DNA of 64,000 nucleotides from Guyanagaster necrorhizus (taxonomy: Eukaryota; Basidiomycota; Agaricomycetes; Agaricales; Physalacriaceae): the NCBI RefSeq assembly GCF_019112545.1, contig NW_025064884.1, positions 1,904,669 to 1,968,668 of the forward strand. Direction: 5' to 3'. This document shows positions 46,576 through 58,540 of this stretch, one piece after another. The notes below the pieces were generated by a model. It made no database searches and had not been told where the DNA came from. It was given only the letters and a program-made list of their open reading frames with translations. The stretch's first letter is position 1, and each line of letters opens with the position of its first letter. Made by a program: the position numbers and the translations under genes.

Positions 46576-47811
46576 CCGGAAGTACGGGAGGAGCGTCATT
46601 ACGACAACACAAAAATTGGGATCGTCACCCTCTGCTCCGTTTCCAAACGTTTCCGCGATATTTTCCTTCGTCACCTTTACCGCACCATCCGTTATCATGA
46701 TATACGTAACGTGAGACCGTTCCTCGACGTACTTCGCTTCCGGGACGTCCAATACGTCGTGCACCTCGACCTGGTGCTTCACCCAATCCTCTGTGTACCC
46801 GGTTACGATCTCCTTAGCATGCTTGACTTGCTCCTTCTTTCGCTGCCGAAACTTGAGGTTCTCCAGTCTCTCCGCCTCGACATCCGTCCAACGCCAAGAG
46901 ACCTAGAGGACAGTTACCCCACCGCCATATCGGTCGTTGAACGGGCACCCGCAGATGTAGTGCATTTGTCTCCAGAAGTGGTCAATACTCTTAATTCGGT
47001 GTTCCAATCCCTTCCTCAACCACTTCGCTCACTTTCTTTGAGTGGGTTCTGTTTGGAAGATGCCACAGCAGGTCTAGCGGCTACCAAATTCCCTTCTCTA
47101 CGCACCCTGTCGCTCGACCTGAACGGGACAGGCGACCCGTACATCGTCAACAGTCGGCACTTCTTGCGGGGAATGCCTCGCCTTGAAAGCATCGATCTTC
47201 CCGTGCAGTGGTGTCCTCGCAGAACGTTGTTCAGACGAGTGTTTGCCGGTCGCAAATTCAAACACATCAAGATCGGATTTACTGGGCAGATGCGCATGTC
47301 CGACACGGACACGCATGAGGATCATGCATGCCCATGGAACCGGTGTATCGTCGGGCTGCTCCAACAATCTTCCTCTATCCTGACGAGTCTCAACATTGGG
47401 ACGATATCCCTCATTATTCCTCGCAAAGTGGCGTTCCCTGCATTGACCTCGCTCACTCTTCTCGATATCGAATTTGGCTTTAATGCTGGTAAGGAGCTCC
47501 AAGGACTCCTGGCACCCTTTCTTAGCTCTCCGCTCGAAACACTGGAGATACTGGAGTGCCACGATCTTCCGGCTGTGTTAGTGGGACTTATTGACACGCA
47601 TTGGCCAAAGTTGAGGAAGCTTAGCGTGTCGGAGCTCACTACCGTCAAGGACGAATACGATCCTCCGGATCTTTATCCTTATTCGCGTTGTTTGGGAGAT
47701 GATGCTGCTTGGGATGCGGAGACACGGAGAGAGCTTGAAGCGATATGCGAACACCGGGGGGTGGGTGCATGGCTGGATTGGGGGTACGCAGACTTACCCT
47801 GGAGGGATTAG
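46448..47811 (+). CDS. F-box protein with degenerate leucine-rich repeats
   Basis: ATG 46448 opens a 19-nt exon (MTAPQP); a 56-nt intron (46467-46522, GTCGGT donor, CTGAC branch-like site, ACAG acceptor) leads to exon 2, 46523-47811, giving 435 residues. The F-box is ILALPNELLEEALSPEV...VTLCSVSKRFRDIFLRHLYR. The rest has irregular leucine-rich repeats (LPKLEVLQSLRLDI, FPSLRTLSLDLNG, FPALTSLTLLDIEF, WPKLRKLSVSEL). Such proteins are substrate receptors of SCF ubiquitin ligases; the substrate is unknown. The longer frame from 46372 reads through the intron and is not preferred. The reading frame is intact and CpG is normal. Confidence 0.85.
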
Positions 47812-47881
47812 GACTCCTCATCAGCAAGTAGGATATTATCTCTACTGACTAATGTTTGATACTGTAACAAAGAAGGAATTA

Positions 47882-49031
47882 TCATCTACTACTGTTCATT
47901 CCGTGATACACAGATTCGAAATCGTCTTCACCCAAGGCACGTAGATCGTCGGTATCACTCTCCGTGGTAAAATCACTAGGCTTGGTACTTGTATACTGGC
48001 CGGTGCTACTGGAAGCTGTTTGCTCGCAGGTCAGCAGGGAGATACCAGTGGTAGATGCATGGAAACAGTCATTTCGTGGGCATAAGCAGGGGGAGCCGAG
48101 CCACGAGATTGGTCGTTGACACCCATAGATCTTAATTGCCATCGACAAGCAAGTTCTTGCTCTAAGACGTTGTCTGGAGCATGGTGTATCGAAGAAGAAT
48201 GAGAAGAACGACACGATCTAGCCACAGGTGGGGCGATCGAGCGTGGGGGTGAAGGAGGGTCCGAGAACGTCGCTGGGTGCAGGTGTCCGATGCCGGAGTA
48301 CCTTCAGGCAGCGTGATGACGCCTGATGGGCGATACAGCATATTGGAGTGCACAAGGAGCAGTGGCGCAGCAGCCGTAGACAAAGGATTCGCATCCCCAG
48401 AGGTGGATGCGAGCATGGTAGCAGTCACTGGTGGTAACGACGCACACTCAGTCGAGGGCGTGTAGTGGGGCAACTGCTGGAGAACCTCGAAAGTATGTCG
48501 AGATTCGGGTCGAATAGAGTATTGCCGCATAGCAACAGAGTTCTCCGAGGCTGAACATTGAGCCATCCAAGATGATAGTGGTCAGTTGTTAAGAGATAGT
48601 CCGATCAATATGGAGGCGCAATGGGTGTAGCTAAAGGTACAAGTAAACATTGATACATATTATAACTCAAATCCCTTACAGATAGCGTTCGAAGACCTTG
48701 GGAATGTCTTGGCAGTCGTTGATCTTCGTATGTTAGCTTTACAGGCACTCTTTCAAATGAAGATGGGACTACGACTGGGAGGTAAGTCAATGTTGGCACA
48801 TTGAAGAAGTATCAGTACTTCATCAAATGCGGTTCCGTAGGATCGTTTCAGGATATGATATCTGGTATCAAAATGTGACGAATGTTTTGAAGGATGCTTT
48901 GAGGGTGCCAAGGAGGAAGATGCATCAAGTAATAGAGAGAGGCGGGAACCAATTCTACTAATCGTCGTCTGATAAAAGTGCCGTTGAGAATGATGAAATT
49001 GATAGCAGAGACTCTCGTCATAGTGGCTCAC
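47882..49031 (-). CDS. Unrecognised gene, spliced, minus strand
   Basis: Several Ser/Pro-rich minus-strand frames chain together: 49031-48753, 48799-48605, 48566-48162 (MAQCSASENSVAMRQYSIRP...) and a last acidic exon ending ALGEDDFESVYHGMNSSR at 47882. Composition suggests a disordered regulatory protein. Exon borders are not certain and I recognise no domain. It may be one gene or two. Confidence 0.35.
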
Positions 49032-49252
49032 GGGAAGAGGTGGATGGTAGTGTTTTACGGCATTGCGTCAATATTGCAGTCAGGACTAAAAGGCATTTGT
49101 GAGAATAGCCAAGTAAAAACTCGTTTTTGTCGTTACAGATATATAATCGAGTACATATGGAAAAAGTCCTACAAAAGACTCCAATAATTGTGCATGTCCG
49201 AAGTCACAAGCTTCACGTTGCCTGGTCATAGAAGTTCCACCCAATCGTCGAC

Positions 49253-49723
49253 CTAGTCATCCTCAAAGTCATCCTCTAAAGTCGAAATGTTGACGATGTC
49301 CTCGAAGAGGGCACAGATAAACTCTTCCGCAGCCTCCCCGAAGGTATAGACTAGAAAAAAAACTCTTTTGTCAATGAACGGCTGAAGAGAATGAGCTTCA
49401 GATGTATACCTTGGCGAGAGTTGCATTTCTCGTGAGCAAAGCAAAGGTCCTTGCACTTCGCGGATGGGCCGTTCAAAGCTGGTCAGGATCGGAAGGAGAG
49501 AAGGAGAGAGAACGTACGTCGTCGAAGCAAGAACAATGTTCTGGGACATTTAATGGACAGTGCTTGCCCGTTCCTGGCAAGGTCCACGACGGTTTCCAAG
49601 GAGCGCAAGAACCGTAGTATGCCCTTGCTTGGACAGCAGTTTCTGCTTCCGGCTGGCGGTGCTGGAGAGGCCGGGAACTATGAGAGTGGCGAGAGAAATG
49701 AGCACGGCGAGAGAGAAGCGCAT
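49253..49723 (-). CDS. Small secreted, Cys-rich protein candidate
   Basis: ATG 49723 starts a clear signal peptide (MRFSLAVLISLATLIVPGLS). Cys-rich pieces follow in other frames (YYGSCAPWKPSWTLPGTGKH...CPLNVPEHCSCFDD; AKCKDLCFAHEKCNSRQ). Then a 58-nt intron leads to VYTFGEAAEEFICALFEDIV and a stop at 49253. Splicing of the middle part is unresolved, so the model is incomplete or the gene is damaged. Small secreted Cys-rich proteins are common in basidiomycetes; no specific role is implied. Confidence 0.4.
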
Positions 49724-49849
49724 GGTAATAAACGAGTCAAGCGAGAATGAGTGGTTACAGATGTGGATAGACGAGAGTGGAGAGACTGTCAGGATCCCAG
49801 AGGTACAATCTCTCTCCACAGATGCAGCTCGAGACGTCTCCACTCCTTA

Positions 49850-50499
49850 ACACGTTCATCACTTCCGACGATGTCACTACCAGAGCCATGGACGTCGAAG
49901 CTAAGGGAGCGTCGTGCACATATATTCGGCTATCAGACCCTTCCCTGTATCAAGAGACGAAACCTGCAACAAAATGTATTAGGTTATACGCATACAAGAT
50001 ACTGAGAACATCGAATCACCATCGGCAGGTCCAAGAAAAATGCAAAGAAGAGCAAATTTGAAGAAAAGAGGGTCTGGACAACGTTAGGAAGGCAACGCAA
50101 CAAGGAACCCAAAACACACCTTTATCTCGTCAATTTATCCGTCAGCTCCTCTCTTCTGCATTACGAAATGGGATTCGGTGCTCATTGCAGCTATGGATTG
50201 ACGAGCTTGGAGAGCAGAAGCACGGGTTCATATTGATCTTACAAGCATATAACTGGCACAGTGTAGCTATCATCTGTCGTTGGATGAGTACATACTCGCA
50301 GGATTTGCGACATCTGAAAACACGATTCAGTGTTGCACCATGCTATGATTGTGACGAGGACATACAAAAGGATATGTCTCAGCTACGACTACCTTTACAA
50401 TCCAGAGATTTGGAGGCGAATCCGTTGCACTAGGGAACGAAATATGGTCGATAAAGAAGAGCATCTGCAGTGCCCTGCCTCAGTACAAAAAGAAGCAAG
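49850..50499. other. Host sequence left of Copia-2, no firm gene
   Basis: Short plus-strand frames (50185-50433 and 50330-50542) could be exons of an unknown gene interrupted by Copia-2. It ends with the target duplication GCAAG (50495-50499). Confidence 0.4.
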
Positions 50500-50646
50500 T
50501 GTTGAAGTAGCACACCCTCCATGTCGCTCTTACCTTACATAATCGTAGCTACCAATACTGGAGATCGAAAGTCAACGTCTACTAGCTTTTGACTTTTGAC
50601 TCCAGATCTGGCATTCCCCACTGCGCTATGCAACCTGCTCTCAACA
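50500..50646 (+). repeat. Copia-2 5' LTR (147 bp)
   Basis: Differs from the right LTR at only a few sites, such as GACTTTTGACTCC against GACTTTCGACTCC and CCCACTGCGCTATGC against CCCGCTGCGCTACGC. All are CG against TG or CA. Confidence 0.93.
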
Positions 50647-50663
50647 GGTTATGGGCCCCGTGC
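50647..50663 (+). promoter_or_regulatory. Copia-2 primer-binding site, initiator-Met tRNA half type
   Basis: GGTTATGGGCCCCGTGC follows the LTR directly; its first 12 bases are identical to the Copia-1 site and complementary to the anticodon arm of initiator tRNA-Met. Confidence 0.7.
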
Positions 50664-50817
50664 CTTACTAAGCCAAGCAAACTTTTCATTCCCTCTTGCG
50701 AACTATTCACTAGACGTCAAAGTCTCGCTCACTTTCCTAAAGGATATCACTATCCATTCGGAAGTCACATCCACACACTCTCTAACCCCAACGGTCTCTT
50801 TTTTCTCTCACACCACG

Positions 50818-53800
50818 ATGAATGACTCAGACGTCGTTGACACCACCAAACACGGTTTTCCCAACCTCCATGCTGGCAACTGGAACCACTTTGCACCTTC
50901 ATTCAAGGCCTATATGTGCATCAAGGGGCTATTTGGCCACTTCGATGGTACCGAGGAGCCACCAGAGCAAGTTGACCCCAGCAAACCCACAAAGCTTGAA
51001 AAAAGGGAGATGAAAGCTTACCTTCAAGCTCGTTCATCTGCAGCAGGATACCTCTGGCTTTGCATTGACAAATCACAGCATGCTCACATCAGTCTCCTCA
51101 TGGGTAAGCCCACAGCTATGTGGTCGAAACTGAAAGACATTCACCAACAGCAAAAACCGGGCACCCGTTTCAATGCCTATGATGCCTTATTCAGCATTCA
51201 GAAGGATGATGGAGAGTCTCTCTCTACTCTCATTGGACATGTCTCACAAGCTATACAAGACATCAAAGCACTCCACCCTGAAAGGTTCACCATTGATCAA
51301 CTCGATGAAGAGCTTCAATCCATGACTCTCATCTGTGCCCTCTCATCCGATTATGACAATTTTGTGTCATCAGTCCTTCTTCTCCATTCTCTCAGTCTTG
51401 ACAAACTCATTGCTGCCTTCCACACTGAAGAGATGCAGTGCCGCTCTCATGACACCACTTCAGCAACATCATTCAAAGCGAGCACTGTCAGAGTCCAAGC
51501 CACTCATATGGCATCATCTGATACCACCTGCAGCTGGTGCACCAACTCTGGACATACCGAGGAGGAGTGTTTTGGCAAAAAGAAAGCCAAGGAGTGAGCT
51601 ATACAGTGTGTCCAGGAACGTCAGAATGCAAAATCAGGCAAGAAGGTGGGAGAGGCAAAGACAGAGAAGTCAAACATTGTAGAAGAGACTGCCAGCCAAG
51701 CAAGTATCAATCTCTTGTCCCCAGCATCATCTAACTGGAATACGGACACAGGCGCTTCATCTCACATGAGCCATCATCAAGACTGGTTTCATGTCTGGAC
51801 ACCACATGTGGTTCCAATTCAGTTAGCAGACAATTCAATCATCTATTCAGCAGGCATGGGGACAGTCGTGTTTGAGCCTAAAGAGAAGAATGGAGAGGTC
51901 TGCGAGGCTGTTGAGTTCCAGGATGTACTGCATGTATCTGATCTTCACAATAACTTGCTTTCACCCTTCCATCTTACATGTCATAAAGGATATGAGATTA
52001 ACATAGCTGGGTCATCTGTTCAGTTCTTTCAAGACAAAGCGCTTCATTTCTCAGCCACTGTTAATGATAATAACATCAGATATCTTAATGGCACCACTCA
52101 CACTACAAGGCTGGTAACCTCCAATACTGTGAGCACCTGTCCATTTGATCTGACTCTATGGCATCGACGAACCTGTCACAGAAGTATAAACATTGTCCAG
52201 AACATGTATGAGAATCAACTTATCTTGAATATGAAGATGAACAATACACAATCTAATCCTGACCCAATTTGTGAACCCTGTCTTATGGGCAAGCACAGGT
52301 GACATAATATTCCTCAAGGGCCCTCATCTCTTTCAACATGCCCTCTCGCAATTGTATTCTCTGATCTTAAAGGACCGATATCAGTTGCTATGCCAGAAAG
52401 TTATTGCTACTGGATCACTTTTATATGTGGTGCTCTGCGTTTTTGGGCTGTTGCCTTGCTAAAGCACAAGAGTGATGCTCTGGCTGAATTTAAATGCTAC
52501 AAAGCCTATGCTGAAAACTTTCATGGTCTGAAGATCTTAGAGGAGCAAGACAATGGTGGAGGAGAGTATATGGGTCATGAATTTGATCAGTTATGCATAG
52601 AAGAAGGGATATCAAGGTGCCATACTGAGCCTGATGAGCCTCATCAAAATGGAATTGCAGAACATGCAAATCGCAATATTGCTGAAGGGGCTATTACTAT
52701 GCTCTATGAAGCTCATCTTTCTCCCTCCTTCTGGGGACTAGCAGTGCTTGCATTTGCATATATGTGCAACTGTTGCCCTATGGCACCACTTTCTAAAACA
52801 ACACCATATACTGGCTGGCATAAGAAGAAACCTGATGTCTCTAACTTGCATGTCTTTGGCTGCTTAGCTTATGTTCATGTTAAAAAGAACAAGCGACAAG
52901 GTCTTCAGCCATGCACTACTAAATGCATATTCATCAGATATCCATCAGGCACAAAAGCATGGAAGTGCTGGAATCCTGTAACCAAGAAGTTCATCATATC
53001 AAGCCATGTCATTTTTGATGAGCAGGTGTTCCCAGGAAATACAAAAACTCTTATCAATCCCTTCAGTGATCTATTTTCTTCACTCCCAAATCTGTCAGAT
53101 TCTCCTATGCTGCCTGATCAAGGGGGAGACTTTAACAATGATGATCTTTCACCCTCAGAAAATCCTCCAGTGATGTGCTTGGTAACAGCTAAGTGACTAA
53201 GAGAAGTGAATGAGGAATGAACTCTCAAACACCAACACCTAACCACTCAATACACAATCACCAAATACAGTTGAGGTTGGTTGTTTTGAGTACGATAGAA
53301 GCACTCTTGCAGTCTTAAGTAAAATCACAGAAACAGTCAATAAAGACAGTTATTTAACTCTATCTTGCTTTCAAAGATGCAATACTCATGAGAGTAGTTT
53401 ATAGCAATGTTTAAGTATAATTAGGACTTAGAATCAACACCAAATTGTGCTCCAAACCAACTTAGAGTATTTCAAAACCCAATGAACTCCAAAACCCAAA
53501 TATTAAGTCTATCAAGCACTTAGGCTTGACTAGCTGCACTCTTGGCAGTCTAGCAGTCCTCAAAACCGAAGAACTTGTACTCTGATACTGAAACCCTTAT
53601 AGTTTGGAACCCAAATTAATTCAAAACCCAAAATATAGTTATAATTCCAATCTAATCCTCTCTCTAAGTGACAAAGCAACTTAAATAAATCACTAAGTCA
53701 AAGCAGAACTCAAAATCCGTTGTCCCAGGGACTAGCTACAGTGGGCTAGAAGGCCTGAACACGGGGGTGGGTCGCTTGCTTCCTATTTCCCCCCCATTCC

Positions 53801-56587
53801 CTTCTTTTATACACCAACAACAGATACAGAATCTATAAATAAAGCACTCAAAATAATATTTCTCCTGTTTAAAGTGGAATCACACCATTATTCCAGAATG
53901 GCAGCACTCCTGGACTCCCCTAGGCTTGCCCAGACCCGCCTGGCCACCGCACAGCCTTATTTTAAGCCTACAGTGCCTGTGGATACCTAACTCCTTTCTG
54001 TCTACTCAAAGTTTTAATCCTCTGAGTTATTCTTAGTAGCTTGATTGATCAGGCCTGATCAGGCCCGGTCAACTGGTCCTATCCACTCTATTCCTCTCAA
54101 TTCTAAGTCTCTTAGGTCACCTGATACCTAGGAAATTCTGACTTAGACATTTGAGTCAAAACTCATAGTGCTAGCCACAGATCATTGGGTCTCACTTCTT
54201 ACTGCTCCTGGATGATGCTATCTCTACTCAATACTCCACAACTGACTATGGTATTATACCTCTAGCTGTCTTAGAATATACTTGTCTTAGTGGCATGTAG
54301 AATTGGCCCCATTTGAGGTACCATTTCTAAGTCCAACTTGGACTTAGTATTTTCCAAGGTGTGGTGCTGAACTTTTCTAAGTTCAAACCTGACTTAGGAT
54401 TTTTATCCTTAGGCCATGTTATTTTACAAAGTCCCTTTTGGACTTAGTATTGGTGACTAGCATGACTATCAGCTCAGAGCCTCAGCCATAGTCCTCTACT
54501 GGCTAATGATTCTCAGTTACTAGCATATTCTAGTGTGTTATGCAGAATTTGCAAATTATAGGGCTGGACATGTAGCCTGCATATCACCAGCACCAAATCT
54601 CTTACCTCCTCCAAGCCCATCACCTCCAGTATCACCCCTTCCTCATGATGTTATAATCCCCCCTGGCTCATCATTTGATGGATCTCTCTCAGACCTAACT
54701 CCATCACCATCACCACCATCTCCAACAGACCTAGGCAAACATGAATACAGAATATGTGATGATGGCTTATATGATCCTGGCCCTGGTTATGGTCATGGAA
54801 TGCGCTGAAATGTCAACAATGATGATCATGCAAGAGATGCAGAGGATCAAGCACATACAGCCTTTATGGAAGATAAAACTATTCTCAAAGGCATAGCTTT
54901 CTCCAGCCAGACAATCGAGCATTTGACAATGAAGGAAGGACTGGAAGTTGCATTTGAGAGCATGACAGAAGCAGCTTACAAGGCATCTACACATGATGGT
55001 GAACCTAAATCCTTCCATGAAGCTATGAAACGTCCTCCAGAGGAAGCTGCAAGTTGGTATGAAGCCGCTATGCAAGAGATACAGGCACTCATTGAGAATG
55101 GCATCTTTGAATTAGTGAAATGCCCTCCAAATCAAAAGGCAGTTGGGAGTCGCTAGGTATTCAAAGTAAAACGCAATGCTGATGGATCAATTGAGCGCTA
55201 TAAAGCAAGGCTTGTTGCAAAAGGATACTCACAACAACCTGGCTTTGATTACACCAAAACCTTCTCTCCAACGCCAAAATGGGCTGCTCTATGAGCTGTC
55301 CTAGCACTTGGTGCCCTCAAGGATTTAGAGCTATGGAGTGTCGACATCTCATCAGCATTTCTCAACGATGAGCTGACAGAAGAGGTGTATATGGAGCAGC
55401 CAGAAGGTTTTGAGGAGAAAGGAAAGGAATGGGTCTGGCGCCTCTTCAAGTCTCTATACGGACTAAAGCAAGCTGGGAGAGAATGGCACAAAAAGCTACA
55501 TGCAACATTGACCAATGCCATGGGTTTTGAACAGGTAAAATGCGAGCATAGTGTCTGGGTTTACAAGAGGGACAGTGAGCATATCATCATTCCAGTCTTC
55601 ATTGATGACATGACTATTGCCACAAAGACACCAGACGGTGTTGCAAAGGTCATCAACGATCTCAAGAAGCACTTTAAGCTTCGAGACTTGGGTCCAACAT
55701 CTTACCTCCTTGGTGTCGAGATCAAGCGTGACCGAGCCAACCGAACACACACTCTCTCCCAGCGCCAATACATCCTAGATATTCTGCAACGTGCAGGAAT
55801 GGCTGACTGCAATCCTGTTCTGACACCTTTGGATCCAAACATAAAACTTACAGCAGATCAGTCTCCCAAAACACCAGAGGAATATGAGACAATGCGGACA
55901 ATCCCATACCTGAATGTGCTCGGCTCTGTGGCCTACCTCGCTATTGCTACCAGGCCCGATGTCGCCTACCCCGTGAGCGTACTCTCACGATTCAGCAAAA
56001 ACCCCGGCACAGCCCACTGGGAAGCTCTCAAACGGCTATTACGCTATCTGAAGGGCACAGTCGACTATCGTATTGTCTACTCTCCTGACTCTGAGTCAGA
56101 TTCATCAGTCTTTGACTTTAAGACTTATTGTGATGCAGACCATGGGGGCGACAAAGATAGTGGGCGTTCTACAAGTGGCTTCATTGTCAAAATGGGTACT
56201 GGAGCCATTAGCTGGATGAGTCGTCTTCAGGCATTTGTGACGCTCTCAACAACAGAGGCAGAATACGTTTCAGCTGTGTCTGCTGGTCAGGAAATCCTTT
56301 GGCTTCGCAACTTGTTCACAGAGTTTGGCTATTCACTCACCAATGCCTCAGTCCTCTATATCGACGAGTCTGCTTTGTCAGTTGCCTGAAACCCTGAACA
56401 TCATGGCCGGGTTAAACACCTTGACCTTCGATTCTATTGGCTGCGCGATGAAGTTGAAAAGGGGCGCATCCATGTGGTCCACTTACAAACCGAAAATATG
56501 CCAGCCGATGCCTTGACAAAGGGATTAGGAAGAGAGAAGCTCAGACACATGATTACCTTACTCGGACTTGTCTCAATACCTCCGTAG
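50818..56587 (+). pseudogene. Copia-2 gag-pol, near-intact but for six stops and an insertion
   Basis: From ATG 50818: gag (FPNLHAGNWNHFAPSFKAYM); knuckle CSWCTNSGHTEEEC (about 51533-51574); protease WNTDTGASSHM; GAG-pre-integrase LWHRRTCH...CEPCLMGKH; integrase core (VFSDLKGP...) with HQNGIAEHANRNIAEG; after the insertion, reverse transcriptase WSVDISSAFLND and VFIDDMTIA (about 55600); RNase H TYCDADHGG and LSTTEAEYVSAVSAGQEILW; end at TAG 56585-56587. Removing 1,420 bp at 53171-54590 restores the frame exactly. Six stops remain: 51595, 52300, 54806, 55154, 55291 and 56387. Five are TGA, one (55154) is TAG for Trp. The protease and reverse transcriptase motifs are intact. Confidence 0.93.
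53171..54586. mobile_element. 1,416-bp noncoding insertion in Copia-2, solo-LTR-like
   Basis: The ends are TGATGTGC...GCATATCA, an 8-bp inverted end with one mismatch and TG/CA termini, flanked by a 4-bp duplication CCAG (53167-53170 and 54587-54590). Cutting it out restores the Copia-2 frame (ENPPAPNLLPPPSPSPP). It encodes nothing evident. CTTAG/CTAAG pentamers occur some eighteen times and there are palindromes such as CTAAGTCCAACTTGGACTTA near 54330. Best guess is a solo LTR of an unidentified element. Confidence 0.75.
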
Positions 56588-56608
56588 ACATGTTCGGTCG
56601 AGGGGGAG

Positions 56609-56755
56609 TGTTGAAGTAGCACACCCTCCATGTCGCTCTTACCTTACATAATCGTAGCTACCAATACTGGAGATCGAAAGTCAACGTCTACTAGCTTTTG
56701 ACTTTCGACTCCAGACCTGGCATTCCCCGCTGCGCTACGCAACCTGCTCTCAACA
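56609..56755 (+). repeat. Copia-2 3' LTR (147 bp)
   Basis: Partner of 50500-50646; retains the CpGs lost in the left copy. Confidence 0.93.
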
Positions 56756-56865
56756 GCAAGAAAAGACTGGAAGACGCACGGGTATGTAGTTCCCTCTGTC
56801 AGCCACTGCTAGCTGAAAAAAGCGGGCCCCATTAATATTGAGAGAAGAAAAAATATCTTTGTAGA

Positions 56866-57186
56866 CTAGCTCCTGAAGAAGTCCTCGTATGAGGTTTTGA
56901 GCTTACGCCTCTTCCTACGAGCGTTCTCTGGTACGACATTGACCACTGCCTTCGGGAGAACACTTGTTTCTGCACAAATGAAAACCGGGAATTTCTGCAG
57001 TGTACCGTTCAGATGCTTATCGAAAGCACGAAAACAAATTGAATACGGACCTTGACCCTTTGCGGCGTACGTGTGAAGCGAGGTTGATGCTGCGCCACAG
57101 GATTTCACGCTAGGTCCTTCCCGGAGCTTCATTTGACCAGCTGGTAGGCAGGTGCGAATGCGAACAAAAGAGAAAACCACAAGCAA
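56866..57186 (-). CDS. Unrecognised minus-strand ORF, possible last exon
   Basis: A 106-codon frame contains SYSICFRAFDKHLNGTLQKF-like and VVPENARRKRRKLKTSYEDF segments and ends with a stop at 56866. A possible intron (GTCCG...TGCAG) lies inside. No family recognised; it may be part of the gene interrupted by Copia-2. Confidence 0.25.
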   Translation of the reverse strand: MLVVFSFVRIRTCLPAGQMKLREGPSVKSCGAASTSLHTYAAKGQGPYSICFRAFDKHLNGTLQKFPVFICAETSVLPKAVVNVVPENARRKRRKLKTSYEDFFRS

Positions 57187-57468
57187 CTCTTAGCGAAAGA
57201 GAAAAGAGGACGGTCCTTTCTGTGTTAGATACACACATGTGGCGAGCCAGTCGAGGAGATAACTTGAGGACAGGGAAATCTTGTCATACATGTGCCAGGT
57301 AGTGGTATACAACCTAAGAGATAAATCTCAGCCTGAGAATTAACCTCGAATGAAGTAGGACCCACCTTGGCCGTGGTTTGCCAGACGTCTGAGAAGAAAA
57401 CAAAGGCTCGTCTTCAGGGCTGGTCATTTGAAATTAGTACAACGACCACACCAACCTGTCAGTTTCCA

Positions 57469-58304
57469 ATGAACTCACCCCTTGACATGGAGGACTGGGA
57501 GGTATCAGTGTCGGAGGTCCGAGATTGGACCTATACCCTTGTGAGTACGATCACATATATCAAGCAGTCGCCACTGATCGCCACCTTGCAGATCGAGGTT
57601 TTGGGTTTCAGGAATGTTATAGGTTTGAGGGATAGGGCTTTGGCAACTCCTCTGAGTGAGACGAGTGTCATGCTGCTTACCTGCGAGGGTGAAATTTTGG
57701 TGAGTGCATCGTACTGGTACAGAAACTAGGGAACTCAATTGGTGGTAGAGCAATTACATGAAGGTCACCGAACAAGTTACGGCCTGGAGGAGCAATATTG
57801 ATGGTGTACCGAGCCGCGCGCCACTTATGCACCCATTCGATTCGCATCAACGTATGCTGTTGATCTTAAATGATAGGCCCTATATTCCCCGCGAAGCCCT
57901 GGACGACGCGCCTCCGCTCGATGCTTGTGTGGGACAGGTGGTTCTTGCTGACGCTCCTCGGCAAGCAACGCTACGACAACAAGCAGGCGGCGGAGGAGCG
58001 GGAGCTGTTCTGGTGCGTTGTCAACCACGATCCACTCGCTGAGCCCAATGACTGGGAGGACTTCGTGTGCAGCAAGAAGGACGACATGACCCAGCATCAT
58101 CACGTCAGTCGCGATGAACCATCCAACACCATATACAACAATACAGCATCAGTCAGCCCATCGGGGTGGATAACAATGATGCCAAACCACTTGTACCCTC
58201 CGCCGCCACCTCACCACCAGCACGAGGAATACCCAACAACCCATCCAATGCAGCCTCCATCTCTTGCCTTGGATGCCGGATATCCGGTTCGGTCCTCAAG
58301 TTGA
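57469..58304 (+). pseudogene. FDxWI family, paralogue E, frame-shifted
   Basis: Exon 1 (57469-57540, MNSPLDMEDWEVSVSEVRDW...), a 51-nt intron (GTGAGT...TTGCAG) and exon 2 (57592-57699, exactly 36 codons as in copy C) are intact. Exon 3 begins SNYMKVTEQVTAW near 57751 but the recognisable repeat part (LVWDRWFLLTLLGKQRYDNK; NDWEDFVCSKKDDMTQHHHV) is in a different frame and ends at 58304. Either another intron lies between 57840 and 57930 or the gene has a frameshift. CpG is normal. Function unknown. Confidence 0.65.
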
Positions 58305-58540
58305 TAGGCTCGTTCGTTCGGGCTGCGTAATATCTGTCCACAGAGCGTAGAAAGCTTCGGGCGAGCATTAAGACCTCAATCTGTCCGGTTTTAAAAACCA
58401 AATACGCTCGATCTAAAAGCGGGATGCTAATTGTAGGAGGAGATAGCCGTACCTTGTTTTCCAACTGTCCGAAAACAAAACAAAGAGGGAGGTGTTCAGG
58501 GCTGGTTATTTGTCATCTACCGTCGTCACTCAACTTGATA

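Larger units (their letters stand above)
50500..56755 (+). mobile_element. Copia-2: Ty1/Copia retrotransposon with an internal insertion
   Basis: The LTRs 50500-50646 and 56609-56755 are both 147 bp, start TGTTGAAGTAG and end CAACA. The target duplication GCAAG is at 50495-50499 and 56756-56760. A primer-binding site and a polypurine tract (CGAGGGGGAG) are present. A 1,416-bp foreign segment (53171-54586) splits the coding region. It is younger and less damaged than Copia-1. Confidence 0.95.

Noticed and set aside
53171..54586. Helitron ending in CTAG before T
   Set aside because: A CTRR-like end exists near 54532, but the frame-restoring borders with CCAG duplication lie elsewhere and fit TG...CA ends, not A/T insertion.
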